Origin: Gentiana macrophylla
Taxonomy: Eukaryota; Streptophyta; Magnoliopsida; Gentianales; Gentianaceae
Reading direction: 5' to 3'
Assembly: GCA_026214975.1 (NCBI GenBank)
Contig: CM047805.1
Location: forward strand, 187,179,333 to 187,243,332
DNA length: 64,000 bases
Shown here: positions 37,391 to 52,300 of the stretch, piece by piece
Layout: each line of letters begins with the position of its first letter
Position numbering within the stretch: the stretch's first letter is position 1
Program-made: the position numbers and the translations under genes
Notes under the pieces: generated by a model
Databases searched by the model: none
Told to the model about the DNA's origin: nothing
The model's input: the letters and a program-made list of their open reading frames with translations, nothing else

Positions 37391-40300
37391 TTATTCATCG
37401 GCTTTTTCAGAAGGTTCAACCTCATCCTCCATCTCCTTGACCTTCTCTAACTGCCTCAAGAGATTCAACCTTTCTGGCCCGTACGTGGAAGGAATCTACA
37501 ACGAAAAAGAAAATAAGTATACTTCACTAAAGTCTCATATAGAATTCGATAAAAGTTAATGGTCAGGAAATACACACCAGAGATGGCACGTATCTTTGTA
37601 TTGCAGCCAACATTGCTGCATGCCCAACTGCAGTAACCTGGAAACGCGCGCATCACGCACAAACACCTTCATAAGTAGGCCAATAATCACAAGAAACAAA
37701 GTGAGAATTTAAAGTTAGTATATGCTTACAGGGAGCAACATAAGAATGCCAATCGGAACTACAGACGCCAAATCAGTTAAAGTTCTTTTAAGTGCTTGCT
37801 TTTCTTTCTCTGTTAAGTCATCCCCTATTAACACCCTCCTTAGAAGCCCTAAAGCAGCTGCACTGTCGATAGCAAGTAGCTGTGTTCCTTGCCAAACGTC
37901 CTGCAGATAAAAAAGCATGTTCACTATAAGATAGGTAACCCGTAAATGATGCACCAGATTCCGGGAATTATTTTTATTTATGGTCATCTCTTACTTGTCA
38001 TTAAAAAAAAAACAGAAAAAGGTGTGATTTAAGTAGACATTTAAAGTAGTTCATTGATTCACGCTTGATTGATGTTGTCATTAAATCTTGATTTGCTCTA
38101 TTTTAGGTATGCTTTATTTCTTTCGGCTATATAAAGTCCGGCTCATGGACTCATTTCAGAGAGCTGAATTTTGACTAAAAAAATAACATATTCCAGAGAA
38201 TGCCTTTGTTTCTAATGGTTTAATCTTCAGTTTTCTTCACTGTGTTTTTTCTCTAATACGCTCTTGTGTCGGTAAACTACATGTATCAAAATGCTGAACA
38301 TCATAACAAGTCTAAAGAAATGAATATTTTCAAAGGTTTTCCTCTAATGTACAGTGTCATGACTGAAGCTGACTATAAGACGAATAAAAAATATGCATTT
38401 TCATTTGTTTTGATTTCATAGAATGAAAAAACTAGCCATACCGTACTCGTCTCTTTTAGCTTTTCTATTGATTTTCCCATAATGTTCTCTTTCTTCTGAA
38501 CCTGAACTAACTGCGCCCCTTCAACTTCGTCTCCATGCTTGGCAGTGTCATCTGCGTTCTGAATCTCCCCCTAAAAGGGACCCAGAGTTCATTATTTATT
38601 GATCCGAAGAAGAATATGAATACAGATTTAGATTTAGTGACTTGTGTGCACTACAAAAAAGAACCACACGAACGTTTCCTCATCTCAATTGAAAAAACGT
38701 ATTCTAACCGACACAACAACTAAACTCATAAATTAAGGACAATTTCTCTTTTCTAAGTGTAGTCAAGTTGTTAATAATTAATATAGCAGAGTAAAACAAC
38801 TGCAACGTAGAAGAAAATGCCGTTCACACTACTTTCAGTTAGATGACCAGACCTTTTGTGCCAAGGAACATAATGGTATTGGTATACAATTATCACTGCA
38901 ATGAAAGGAAATTTTGGCAAGAAGAATCTGGAAGGTGAGTATATAAAAGCAGATTTATTGCCAAATTTTACCTCTTCGTACTGAGAACTATTGGCACTTT
39001 TCTGCACACGTTTTTCAAGCTCCATTAGTTCATTTCTCAGGACTTCAAAGCGTTGTATTTCATTTGAGTCTGGTTCCGGTTTTGCAAAATCCGCACTTGC
39101 CTGTTTAATGGTTCATCATCTTACATCAGTAAAAATACACCCTGTGCACTTGTCCATTATTCAATACAAAAATTACAGAAATACAACAAATAAATGAGCA
39201 TATAACTGCTTGGAACTCCCAGAGACCAACAACAAAAAGAAAATCAAAAAATAGCGGCAGAAACCAAAGGAGCATTTTTGTAGAAATCAGAGTAGAGAAG
39301 GAGAATATTGGAGAAAAACTCTTATATTATTGCTTAGAACTCTTATCGGGTAGATAAGAAAGGATTACAATAAATAGAAAGAGCCTCCAACGGCTAGAAA
39401 AGTAACCCAACGGCTAGAAGAACAGAAAAGCAGACATCGTTTGTAAGAAAGAATAAGCCCTTAACTAAGGTAAAAACGGTAAAAAAGGCACAGGACTAGC
39501 ACTTAAACAGGTGCTAATTAATAAAACAAGTCTAAAGCATAACAATATTCAACACTCCCCCTCAAGTTTGGTTGTATATATTGATGCAGCCAAGCTTGAA
39601 GTGTAGATGTTGGAAGACTTGATTTGAAACAGCCTTTGTTAGAAGATCAGCCACTTGATCTTTAGTCTTGATGTGGAACAAGGAGATATCACCATTGTCC
39701 ACTTTCTCCCTTAAGAAGTGCCTGTCCACTTCTACATGTTTAGTTTTATCATGATGAGTAGGATTCTCTGCAATACAAAGAGCTGAAGTGTTATCACACA
39801 TGACTTGGATAGGTTTAGTGACATCCAGCCCTAACTCTGCCAACATCCTCTTGATCCAGACACCTTCACAGACCCCCAGAGCTAAAGCCCTAAGCTCAGA
39901 TTCTGCACTACTCCTGGATACAACATGTTGCTTCTTGCTTCTCCATGTTGTGAGATTTCCCCAGATATATGTGCAGTATCCAGAAGTTGATCTCATATCT
40001 GGAACTCCTCCTGCATAATCAGCATCGGTGTATACTTGTATACCTCTAGATCGATTTTTCTTAAAAATAATCCTTGGCCTGGATCCTTCTTTAAATATCT
40101 CAGAACCCTCTCTGCCACTTGCATATGTCTTTCTGTGGGTTGATGCATGAACTGGCTGATCAAACCTACAGCAAAACATATGTCAGGTCTAGTGTGAGAG
40201 AGGTATATAAGCTTCCCTACAAGTCTTTGATATCTCCCTTTGTCAACAAGGGGACTATCATCAGCCTTGTCCAACTTTAACCCAGGTTCAACTGGAGTAT

Positions 40301-43300
40301 TTGCTGGTTTACAACCCAACATTCCAGTTTCTTTTAAAAGATCTAGGGTGTACTTCCTTTGGGATATGGAGATACCAGTTGCATTTCTGGCAATCTCCAT
40401 TCCAAGGAAGTATTTAGGACTCCCAAGATCCTTTATTTCAAATTCAGAGGCAAGAATCCCTTTAAATCTGCAAATCTCATCAGTGTCATCCCCTGTGAGG
40501 ATAATGTCATCCACATAAACTACAAGGACAGTAGTTTTTCCAGAAACCTTCCTGATGAATAAGGTATGATCAGTGTGGCATTGGTGAAACCCATGCCCCT
40601 TTATGAACCTAGAGAATCTCCCAAACCAGGCCCTAGGAGATTGCTTTAGGCCATATAAGGATTTTTCCAGTTTGCATACATCACCCTTATTGCCTAGGGA
40701 TTCAAACCCAGGGGGGAGATGCATGTACACTTCCTCATCCAAATCTCCATAGAGAAAGGCATTTTTTATGTCAAGTTGAGTTAGAGACCAATCCAGATTT
40801 ACAGCAATACTCAGAAGGATTCTTATGGTATTAAGCTTTGCAACAGGGGCAAAAGTTTCATGATAATCAATCCCATGGGATTGAGTGAAACCTCTTGCCA
40901 CAAGTCTAGCTTTATACCTGTTAAGAGACCCATCTGCATTATATTTAAGTGTAAAGATCCATTTACATCCCACAGGATGTTTCCCTTTAGGAAGAGGGAT
41001 GATGTTCCAAGTTTCATTTTTAACCAGGGCACTCATTTCCTCTTCTAGGGCAGCTTTCCATTCTGGACTTTTCAAAGCATCATGGACACTTTTGGGTATT
41101 TGTATAGTGTCCAGAGTCCAGACTACTAGTAAAAGCTAGAAATTGAGGAGCTAAGTGATCATAGGGACGGGAAGTTGTACAGGGATGTGCAAGACAACTC
41201 CTTGTCCCTTTCTTTTGCTATAGGTAGTTCTCCAATAGAGAATTACTTTCCTTATTATTGGAGGTGTCAGAGTTTTGATAGTCAGCACTATCAGTACTCG
41301 ATCCTCTGATGACAAGTCTTGAAATTCCTCATCATCATCATGAGTGAATTCTTCAACATCAGGTCTTTGAGATGTAGCCTTTCTCTTTCTTGTATAGACA
41401 ATAATATTAGGCTCATTCTCATGTCAAGTTTCTCCTAGAAGGAGAATTAGATTGTTCCTTTTCAGTGCTTTTTCTTTGCATTCTCCGTGTTAGGATTCAC
41501 TGATTCTCAAAGTTGTCAGTAGGACTAATGTTCCAAGATTCATAGTATTCTTGGAACACCTCCCCCTGACTTTCATTGCCATAGAAGGGTTGATCCTCCA
41601 TAAAAGTAACATCCATGGTGTTATAGTACTTTCTAGTACTAGGACAGTAGCACTTGTATCCTTGTTGGGAGGATGAATACCCAACAAAGATACATTTAAT
41701 AGACCTAGGATCAAGTTTTCCCTCACATGAGAATGTATATGTACAAAACATACACATCCAAACACTTTAAAGTCTATGGTACTTATGAAGTGAGTGTCGT
41801 GGTGTGTGCTTTTAACACATGAATAGGGTTTTGAATTTTGAATTCTTGAAGGCATCTCGTTGATGAGGCATGTGGTCATTAACACACCTCACCCCACAAG
41901 AATTTTGGAACTTTCATAGTGAACATAATTCCCTAGCCACCTCCAGGTAGGTGTCTATTTTTCCTTTCACCACCCCATTTTGTTGGGGTGTATCAACACA
42001 TGTACTAATATGTATGATCCCTTTTCAATGAAAAGGATTCAAGACTCTGTTCAAAGTATTCCTTCCCATTGTCGCTTTTGAGAACCTTTATATCGATGTA
42101 TTAAACCGACATTTGATCATGGTATGAAGTTTTTGAAGATAGAGCCCACTTACGATTTTTCTTTTATGAAAAAGCCATGTTACTCTACTATGGTCGTCAA
42201 TAAAGCTCACAAACCACCTTTTCCGGTGGTTGTCCTTTGTTTTGAGGGCCCCATATGTCTTTGTGAAACAATGAGAAGGGACTAGAGGAACATATATATT
42301 TTTGCAGAAAAGTAGATCTAGCATGTTTAGAAAATTGACAAACTTCACATTTAAGAGAATCAATTTTTATTCCTTTAAACATACTAGGATACAACTTTTT
42401 CAAATACAAGAAATTTGGATGACCTAGTCTATAGTGCGTACATAACATCGTAATAAAACAGGTAGGTACTTCTACAACTAATAGACAATCCCCCAGTGGA
42501 TGTTATCAATACAAAGCTCTGAGTAGGGTGTCTTGAAAATGAAGAGTCCAGATCTCACATTAGCACCGCCAATCTCCTCCATTGAACTCAAATCGAAACT
42601 TACATCCATTAGTATGAAAAATCACGTAACAGTTTGTGTCATTTATGAATCTACTAATGACAATAAGTTGCATTGTAAGTTAGGAACATAAAGGACATCC
42701 TTTAATGTGATTTTCTCACTTAAAAAGATGTTTCAGTTCGAAACTCGAGAAATGGAACCATCAAGCAATTTTAACATTGTGAGGACGGGTACATTTCATG
42801 AGTTTCACAAATAATTCTGGATTCCTAATCATATGATTTGATGCACCCGAGTCAACAATCCATATATTTTTAAGGATTTGACTCCAGAATAAGCATTTAG
42901 GCACACACTGTGTTAGCTATGGAAACATTGCCTTGAGGGAGCGGCTGATCTGTGCATTTTGTGCATTTTGAGTGACAGAAACCTTTTAAGGGCTTCAACT
43001 GTTTCCATGCTAAACACACCATCGACTTTTGTTCCTCAACAGTGGCTAGTCTACAGAGCTTTGGTGTGTGATTAGGCCTGTAAGGCTTCAGGTTGGTCGG
43101 TTTCCATGGATCTTCCAAGCAAGTATCCCTGGTATGACCAGTTTCTTTTGCAATGATCACACACCTGGTTTATTGCCTTTAGATTTCAAATTGGACCGGT
43201 GGTGCTTTTGGTGAATAAAGCACTAGTTTGATAGAAGAACCAGGGTTAGACACCCCATTTAACATGAGTTTACGTCGCTTTCTTCATGTTTTATGTTAGC

Positions 43301-46300
43301 AAACACACTTTTGATGGATGGAAGAGGTTTAGAGCTCGAACTCTACCTCTAGCATCATCAAGAGAAGAGTTTAGCCCCATCAAGAATTTAAAGATCCTTT
43401 TGATCTTTTAGGTTTTGTACATCTTGGCATCCTCAAGCAGAGTGCCAAGTTAGATTTTCAAAGTTATCAAGTCTTTGCCAAGATCTTGACAGGAGGTTAA
43501 AATAGTCGATGGATCGACATCTCCCCTGCCTTATATCTTGCGCTTTGCTTCTATCTCATATTGTTGAAGTGTTATCTCTTTTGAATAGAGATCAGCAGAC
43601 TTCACTCTGGATCTCCTCAAGAGTATCAAACATAATGAAGTTTTTCGCAATGTTGTGAGTCATGGATCCCAAAGAAAATTGAAACCACATTCTTTGTTTC
43701 CACTCTCCACTTCTTGCAAGAGGGATCCCCTGCTGCAGGAGCCTTGCTTTCTCCAGTTAGATACTCCTCCTTGCCTCTCCCAGTAACAAAAAATCTTACT
43801 GTTCTGGACCATTGGAGGTAGTTGTCACCATTTAGTTTGTGACTGGAAAGTGGCATTAAAGAGGGTTCAGAGTTCCAAGGGCAAAGATTAGAGATAGCTT
43901 CTTCCCTTGAATTAACTTCTGAAGATTGCTCAGTTGCCATTTAGAAGATGAGGAGAAACAGATAAGAGTTTTGAGACCTTAAGTCTCTGATACCATGTAG
44001 AAATCAGAGTAGAGAAGGAGAATATTGGAGAAAAACTCTTATATTATTGCTTAGAACTCTTATCGGGTAGATAAGAAAGGATTACAATAAATAGAAAGAG
44101 CCTCCAACGGCTAGAAAAGTAACCTAACGGCTAGAAGAACAAAGAAAAGCAGACATCGTTTGTAAGAAAGAATAAGCCCTTAACTAAGGTAAAAACGGTA
44201 AAAAAGGCACAGGACTAGCACTTAAACAGGTGCTAATTAATAAAACAAGTCTAAAGCATAACAATATTCAACAATTTTAATTCTACAACAGCTGATTTTT
44301 ATATCAGAAGGAGATTATTTATACATGAAGATGTTTCAGATAATTATCTAGTTATATGAAGCTGTTAGCTCCATGTTGAAAAACACGAATTCGATTTGTT
44401 CATCTCATCAGGTCAGAGGTAATCCTCCATGGGAAATCTTTAAGTTGGGAAAAAATTTACCATTCAAGGAAATAATTCCAAAAAGCTTGTCCTTTCTGCT
44501 TTTCTTTCTAACAGAGACGCAAGAATGAAAAAATTGAAACCAATAAGTATAAAAATTAGCAGCTTGTAGGATCAATGAAGGAAATACATTTTCATCAGCT
44601 GTCGCCGCAGGTTCACTGGATTTGACTGAATGGCGTACTAAGATTCTCCATAGTCCACGAGGATTACTAGCCCTAAATCAAATGAAACTCAGTAAGAGTT
44701 ATACAAAGAACCCATGTTTGAATCCCAAGGGCAACCAAAAATAATAATAAAAAATAAAAATAAAAATAAAACAGCAGCAGAAAATTCAGAATTGGTGATA
44801 AAACAAGCCACACCTTCTGACCATGTCTCTATCTGCATTGCCACTCTCGATGTCTTTGTTAGCAGAAAGAGAGCTACCAGCACCATCTCCCTACTTCAAT
44901 GGAAAAAAACCACATTACCCAACGGAACAAACTGCACGATAACAGAGCACAACCATTTATATTATAACCTACAAACGTAATATATAGAGCATCCGGGTGC
45001 TTGGACATGGGCAGAAATACTAACACACAAAAAGCCTGTGTTTTGTGGTTGATTTTGAGTAAAACAATAGGCGGGAATAAGCCAGAAAGAAAAACAACGA
45101 TTCCAACAAATTTTATTCCTTAGACAAGTCTTGGAAGATAATCACTCCACTGACAGTACATTGGCCAAAGACATCACGTTCTCAAACTAAACAGAAACAG
45201 ACATGCACGCAAGTTCAAAATGCACGTGAAGCTTGTAAGAATTAAAAGCAATGAGAGAAAGTATTCTTATTATTAGAATAAAAGCTCATTACAAACTAGG
45301 GGCCATCTTACTTCTATTTATAGAAGAGATGCCCAACGGCTATAAAGGCAAAAAGCAGAAAACACTGTTCCAACGGCTAGTTGGACAGTGTTCCTTCTGC
45401 TAAAAGACAAGGGAAAAACAGGGAGGATTAGCCACTAATTTATATGATTATTAGAGCTAATTTTAAGGTAAATAAAAGACTAATAAAGTATGTTGAAAGA
45501 TAAAAAATAATACTGAATGCTGTTGATGACTAGGGAAGCCTGCTGACTTAGGGAACCCTGCTGACTTAGGAAGCCTGCTGATGAAATATTCTAACACTCC
45601 CCCCTCAAGCTGGTGAATGGATATCAATCATTCCCAGCTTGCTAAGGAGGTAATCAAAGGATTTCTTAGGCAGACCCTTAGTAAGGACATCAGCAACTTG
45701 ATTCTGAGAGTTGATAAACCTGAGCTTGATCAAACCATTATCCAATTTCTCTTTGATGAAGTGCCTATCAACTTCAACATGTTTGGTTCTATCATGTTGA
45801 ACAGGATTAAGAGATATATCAATAGCAGATTGGTTGTCACAATGTAGGATCATAGGTGTCATCATTTGAATCTTGAGATCATCTAGAATGATTTTTATCC
45901 AAAGAAGTTCACACACACCAATTGCTAGGGCTCTAAATTCTGCTTCAGCACTTGATCTAGACACCACCCCTTGTTTCTCACTTCTCCATATAACAGGATT
46001 GCCAAATAAGAACACACAATGGCCGAGGTAGATCTTCTATCATCAATACAACCAGCATAATCAGAGTCTGTATAGGCCTCTAAACTTCTGTGGTCACCTT
46101 TCTTGAAAAGAATCCCTTTCCCTGGACAACTCTTGAGATAGTAGACAATCCTTTCAGCTGCATTTTGATGGCACTTCTTTGGAGAGTGCATATATCTACT
46201 CACAATATTGACTGCAAATGCTATATCAGGTCTAGTGTGAGATAGATATATGAGTCTTCCCACTAGTCTTTGATAGCTCCTTTGTCCACTTCTTCATCTT

Positions 46301-49300
46301 TAGGTGCAAGATTAATCCCATGGGTGAAATCAATAGGAGTTTTCATTGGTTTGCACCCTGTCTTGCCACAATCCTTCAGTAGAACCAGAATGTATTTCTG
46401 TTGGGAGATGAAGATCCCTTGTTCAGAATGCATGACTTCAATTCCTAGGATGGATTTGAGCTTTCCCAGTTCTTTAATGTCAAATTCTCTGCAAAGAAAA
46501 TTTCTTAGTTTTGCATTATCTTCAATATCATCCCCTGTGATGATAATATCATCAACATATACAAGGAGAATAGATCTTTGGCCTTGCAAATTAATCTTAC
46601 TGAACAAGGTGTGATCCCCTTGGCTTTGTTTATAGCCAAGACTCAGCAAAGCAATAGTGAATCTGCCAACCAAGCCCTAGGGGGCTGTTTTAGGCCATAC
46701 AAGGCCTTTTTTAACCTGCAAACTTTTCCTTTTTCAACTTGGAAACCAGGAGGGATATCCATGAATATGGTTTCCTCCAGGTTCCCTTGGAGAAAGGCAT
46801 TTTTTACATCATACTAATTCAGTTTCCAGTCAAGATTAGCAGCCAAAGATAACAAAATTTTGACTGTATTCATTTTGGCCACAGGGGCAAAAGTGTCAAA
46901 GTAGTCAATGCCATGGGTTTGGGTATATCCCTAGGCAACTAATCTTGCCTTATATCTTTCCACAGTCCCATCAGACTTAAGTCTGATGGTAAACACCCAT
47001 CTACAACCCACAGTCTTAGCTCCTTTTGGGAGATCAACAAGATCCCATGTCTTGTTCTTATCCGGGGCTTCCATTTCATCTTTCATGGCTTTTACTCATC
47101 TTTCATCCAATAGGGCTTCCTGTAAACCCTTTGGTGTAGGACTATTCATGAGATTTTTCATGAACTTTCTTTGTTTTTGAGAAATCTCGTGATAGGATAG
47201 AAAGTTTTTCATAGAGGGCAGGGTTGTAGGGTACAAGCCCGTACACTTTTCTTATGGCAATAGGCAAGTCCCCAGGACTGCTATTGTGGGTGTGAGTTTC
47301 AGTGTTACTAGGGTCACATTGTTCTGTGATGGGGAAACTAGGTTCTGTGGATCCTTCCTCATTGGAAGTGATGTCAGAATCCTTGTTCCCATCTACAGAA
47401 CCAGTATTTTGTAGTCTTTTCCAGTTTTTCCTGGTGTAAATGATAGGCTCCTTTTCTATGGTATCCTCATTGGACACACTTTCAACTGTGGTAGGTGTGT
47501 CAACAATGGGTACAGCAGTAGGAACATGATCATCTTTACCAGATGATATATAAGATGGATCAAGGAGGAATATCTCCCTTTCATGATCAGTAGTAGGTAG
47601 CTCCCCCTGAATAGAGGATTTGTCAGAGTAGTATGGACACATTTCATAAAAGGTCACATCTTTAGATATGATATACCTTTTGGTAGGAGGGTGATAACAT
47701 TTGTATCCCTTTTGAGTATTAAAATACCAAATAAAGATACACTTTAGTGCTCTGGGGTCTAGTTTTCCCCTGTTTGGGAAGTGGACATGAGTAAAAACTT
47801 CACACCCAAAAATTCTAGGTGGTACACCCGACGAAGTTGGAAATGAGGGGAAAAAACTTTGTAAGATCCTGTATAGGGCTCTGTTTATCCAAAACTTTAG
47901 TAGGCAACCTATTGATAAGATGAGCAGCTGTGAGAACTGCTTCACCCCAATAGGACTTAGGCACATTCATATGAAACAGAATGGCCCTAGCAGATTCAAG
48001 CAGGTGTCTGTTTTTTCTTTCAGCCACCCCATTCTGTTGTGGGGTGTGAACACATGATGACTCATGTATGATCCCTTTCTCTTCCATAAAAGGACTGAGA
48101 AATCTGTTAAAGTAGTCTCTTGCATTGTCAGACCTCAATCTTTTTATCTTAGTATCAAACTGAGTCATGACCATGTTATAAAACACAAAAACACATGATC
48201 GAGATCGATTTGTGTTTAAGTAAATACACCCAAGTGGTTCTTGTGCAATCATCAATGAAAGTCACAAACCAACGAGCACCATTTACATTAGGTATAGTAG
48301 AGGGTCCCCAGATGTCACTATGGATTAGATCAAAAGGGTTAGCAGACAAATGAGAACGAGCTGGATAAGAAATTCTTTTATGCTTGGCAAATTCACATTC
48401 ATTGCATTTAAAATTTTCAACATTTGAACCCTTACATATATTTGGAAACAAATGCTTTAAAATTTGAAAAGATGGATGCCCTAATATCCTATGATACAAA
48501 AGGATCTTATCACTATCAGCCTTAGAAAGCAGAGATACTTTCTCAAAAACATCTTTATCTTCTTTTTGATCTTTAACAAAATAGAGGCCCTCTTTAACTC
48601 TAGCAAGACCAATCCTCCTCATTGTGGTTAACTCTTGGATCACACAGAAGTTAGTAGAGAATAACACATAACAGTTTGAATCAGCAGTTAACCTTTTTAC
48701 TGATACCAAATTAGCAGATAGATCAGGAACATGAAGCACATTTTTAAGAACTAAAGAGTCATTCAAAGTTATATTCCCAATACCAGCCACTTTAATAGAG
48801 TTACCATTGGCAACTGTAATATGTTTGCTGATATCACAAGGAATATACTCAGTGAAAAACTCCATAGAGGGGGTCATATGATCAGTAGCAACCCTTAGTA
48901 ATTTTCTGATTTAAAAGATCAAGGGAGGCCATACCTGAAAAAACCATTGATGAGGATGGATTTTCCAAGGTATTAAGGAACTTCCTCAATTTTTCAATCT
49001 CAGATTGACCAAGGTTGGAATTCTGACTGGAAGCAGCCTGATTTGTCCCTTGAGAAGTGCTTTCAGATTTGTTGGAATCCACAACATGTGCCAGGGCATT
49101 GTTCTTGCTTGGTCTCCCATGGAATTTCCAACAAAATTCTTTTGTATGCCTGCTCTTTTTGCAATGAGTGCAATAGAGATTGTCCTTATCCCCAGATTTA
49201 GGAACTTGTTTCTGATTGGATAATTTTCTATCCCCATTTTCCTTAGACTCATTGGTCTTAGGATAGTTATTTTTGTTCTGTCCAGCATATAAGGCTGAAC

Positions 49301-52300
49301 TCTCAGTATTGGTAGTGTCAAACATGACACCCCTCCTACCCTCTTCTGTTCTTCCATAGACATGGTTTCATTCAGAGAGGGTAGTTCAGTTTTGCCAAGA
49401 ATCTGCACCCATATAGGATCAAATTCCTGGTTCAGACCAACCAAAAAGGAGAAGATTCTTTCCCCTTCAACCATTCTTTTAAGGGTAGTGGCATCATCAC
49501 TATCTTTCATTTTGATACATTGGACGTGATCTAATTCTTGCCACAGCCCTTGAAGAAGGCTAGAGTATTCAGTGATAGATTTATTCCCTTGCTTAGTATT
49601 CTGAATTTTTACCTTTATTTCATAGATTTGGGCTGCATCCTTGACCTTAGAGTAGGTTTGATGTACATGGTCCCATATCTCCTGGCGTAATCGTAAACAT
49701 GCAGTATCGCGATCTCGGTGACCATAGTGCTCCACACCCAGAGATCACCATTGAGTCCTTCTCATCCCGTTAGCAAACTTGGGGTCGGTAGGAGCATGTC
49801 CAGTTCAAGAGATGGCTCGGTTGCCTCTACTTTTCAAGTAGGTTCGACAAACCGAGACCATTTAAGATAGTTCTTACCATTCAAAACTTATAAACGGCTT
49901 GAATGTTTTGAAGTTCCCAGAGATTATGGGGTTTTCGGAAGAAGAAGAAGAATCGGTGGTTGCACTAGTTGCAAATGACTCGACCATTGATCAAAAAAGG
50001 AGATTTTGAAATTTGAATTGTTTCAGAAATCCGGAAAAATAGCCTCGCTTTGATACCATGTAAGAATTAAAAGCAATGAGAGAAAGTATTCTTATTATTA
50101 GAATAAAAGCTCATTACAAACTAGGGGCCATCTTACTTCTATTTATAGAAGAGATGCCCAACGGCTATAAAGGCAAAGCGTAAAACACCGCTCCAACGGC
50201 CGGTTTGGATGATGTTCTTCCGCTAAAAGACAAGGAAAAACAGGAGGATTAGCCACTAATATATATGATTATTAGGGCTAATTTTAAGGTAAATAAAAGA
50301 CTAATAAAGTATGTTAAAAGATAAAAAATAATACTGAATGCTGCTGATGACTAGGGAAGCCTGCTGATGAAATATTCTACCAAAGCTAGCCATGAGACCG
50401 AAGAGTAAGCCTTCTCCTAATCACCACAAAAGTATAGAAAAATAAATAGCTAGAATAAGTAATAAAAAATGAAAATGGAGAAGATACCCGCTCCAAGGAT
50501 GCTGCTTTGGCCCTCAAGGAAGCTTCCAGAAATTCTGCTTCCTTCTTGAGCCTCCTAATCCGCTCAAGGTCAGAACAAGCAGCTTTTAGATGTTCCTTCC
50601 CAGAATCAGAACTTGACAAGTGAAGCTCCTGAAGCAATCCCTCTAGTCTTCTCAGAGCTTCTTCAACACCTTCCAAAGCCTGAAGAAATGCATTTCTCAA
50701 TGCTTCACAAAAATTACTCAAGGAAACCATATCTTACAGGAAGGCTTTGTATTTGGAACCTTGATAAAAAATGAACTCTTTATCATACATTCGATGAACT
50801 TTAATCTGTACTTATGGACACCTTTTGCCTATTCAAAATCTTCGAAAATCAGCTAGTCTAAAAGAAATTACAAAAGGGAATCTTATCTTCATTACTGATA
50901 TTCAAACACATTTGTAACTGTTTATTGTTCTCATTATCAGTATTCATGTCACTACTGTTGCCAGCATTTGACTGCAAGCTTAAGGTATCGGAACACACGA
51001 AGCTTAGAATAGGACCATGTTAATGATAAGAAATGCAATCATCATGATGGAGGATGACAAAATACACTTCTAAAAATACTTTACTTCACTTTGTGGTATT
51101 CCAGACGCTGTTTTTCAGAATAAGACGGTTAATGATAACAAGTCCTTCCTTCATGATGGAGGATGGACTAAAAACAGAAATTCTTTTTTACTGTTTACAT
51201 ATTCCTGAGTCCTGACATGTATTATAGAAGTATAAATTATGTAAAGAAAGAAAACAAAGGACCTCTTGAATAGTTTCATTTAGAGGATATGGAGGTACCT
51301 TATCCAAAGCATTGGGATCTTTTTTTGTCACTGTAGATGTTAAAAGAGCATCCATGTCCCGAGATATCAGTCTGTCAATCGTTTGAACAATCAAGTTATC
51401 TAAATTGCAATAATTGCTATACACACATAAGCAAAACTAAGATACATAAATGATGAATGCTACAGTAACAGAGGGAGATACTGCCTAAACATATGCACTT
51501 ACTTTTGTAGACCTAATTCCTCACGACACACCTGCAATTTTGTGTGCCTATGAAAAGGTGGAGACAAGAAAACAGAGGCGGGAAGCCTTTTTTCAGGTTC
51601 TCGGACAAAAAATATTAGATAAATTCTGTGAAAATTCCAAATGTAACAACATCAAATACCCTGTAGAAAGAAATCTGGCTGCCTTAACATTAGAAGAATT
51701 TTTCAGCCATTCACTGTACTTGATAAAACTTTGAATCCAGTGAGAGCACACATCTAATACTACAGGTATAGCTTCGGGATTCTGAACAATTTCTTCACTT
51801 TTTCTGTGAGCCTGAGGGCGTCCAAGTGTATTGCTCATTCCTGGATAAAACGGAAGCCAGTCTAGCTCCTCACATACAACCTAGAATAATGTCAAAGATT
51901 TCAGTTTACATACACAAAACAGTTCTCAGTCATTTAATATACAACATGCTAACCTCCACATACAGTTGATATGAACTTATTGATGAAAGTTGAGGATAAT
52001 ACAAAACAGCACCACCGATGAAATACCTGATTAAATTGGAGAGAAGGAAGAATATAACACTTTGCTCAGTCAAGAGGTAAAAGAAAACTATATACAATGT
52101 CAACTCATGACACTACACCTGATGATGCCATCAACAAGCTCGCCGCTGGAATTGAAGCCATTTGCTGAAAGAAAGGACTGACTGCTTCTTCCTAAGGCAA
52201 TGAAGAACCCAAATATAGCAAGATCCTTCTCTAAAATCTTCCAGAATCACAAATAACAAACAAAAAACAAAGACTCAATGTCGATAAGAAACTTAAATTC

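Larger units (their letters stand above)
39279..44273 (-). mobile_element. Copia LTR retrotransposon 1, in intron 14
   Basis: The 4995-bp element starts TGTAGAAATC and ends ATTCAACA, with a 5-bp target duplication ATTTT at 39274-39278 and 44274-44278. The order on the minus strand is 5' LTR, primer site TGGTATCAGAGAC (about 43995-43983), gag (start at 43940), protease/integrase remnants, reverse transcriptase, RNase H, purine tract CTTGAGGGGGAGTG (about 39568-39555) and 3' LTR. Pol order PR-INT-RT-RH places it in Copia. It lies in the same orientation as the host gene. Gag through integrase is broken by many stops although the LTRs are almost identical. Confidence 0.95.
45234..50382 (-). mobile_element. 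Copia LTR retrotransposon 2, in intron 12
   Basis: The 5149-bp element starts TGTAAGAATT and ends TTCTAACA or TTCTACCA, with a 5-bp target duplication AAGCT at 45229-45233 and 50383-50387. On the minus strand the primer site TGGTATCAAAGC follows the 5' LTR, and the purine tract CTTGAGGGGGGAGTG precedes the 3' LTR. Gag, protease, integrase, reverse transcriptase and RNase H appear in Copia order. The orientation is the same as the host gene. Its sequence and LTRs differ from Copia 1, so these are two independent insertions from two families. Confidence 0.95.

Noticed and set aside
50732..51263. Direct joining of LETM1-like exon 10 to the exon at 50732
   Set aside because: The phases disagree by one base and an in-frame stop precedes the downstream ATG; a 76-nt exon at 50971-50896 restores the frame.
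51503..51660. Acceptor at TTGCAG before GTGTGTCG for exon 9 of the LETM1-like gene
   Set aside because: It gives a stop in frame; the acceptor 16 bases upstream (exon start 51547) keeps phase and adds HTKLQ.
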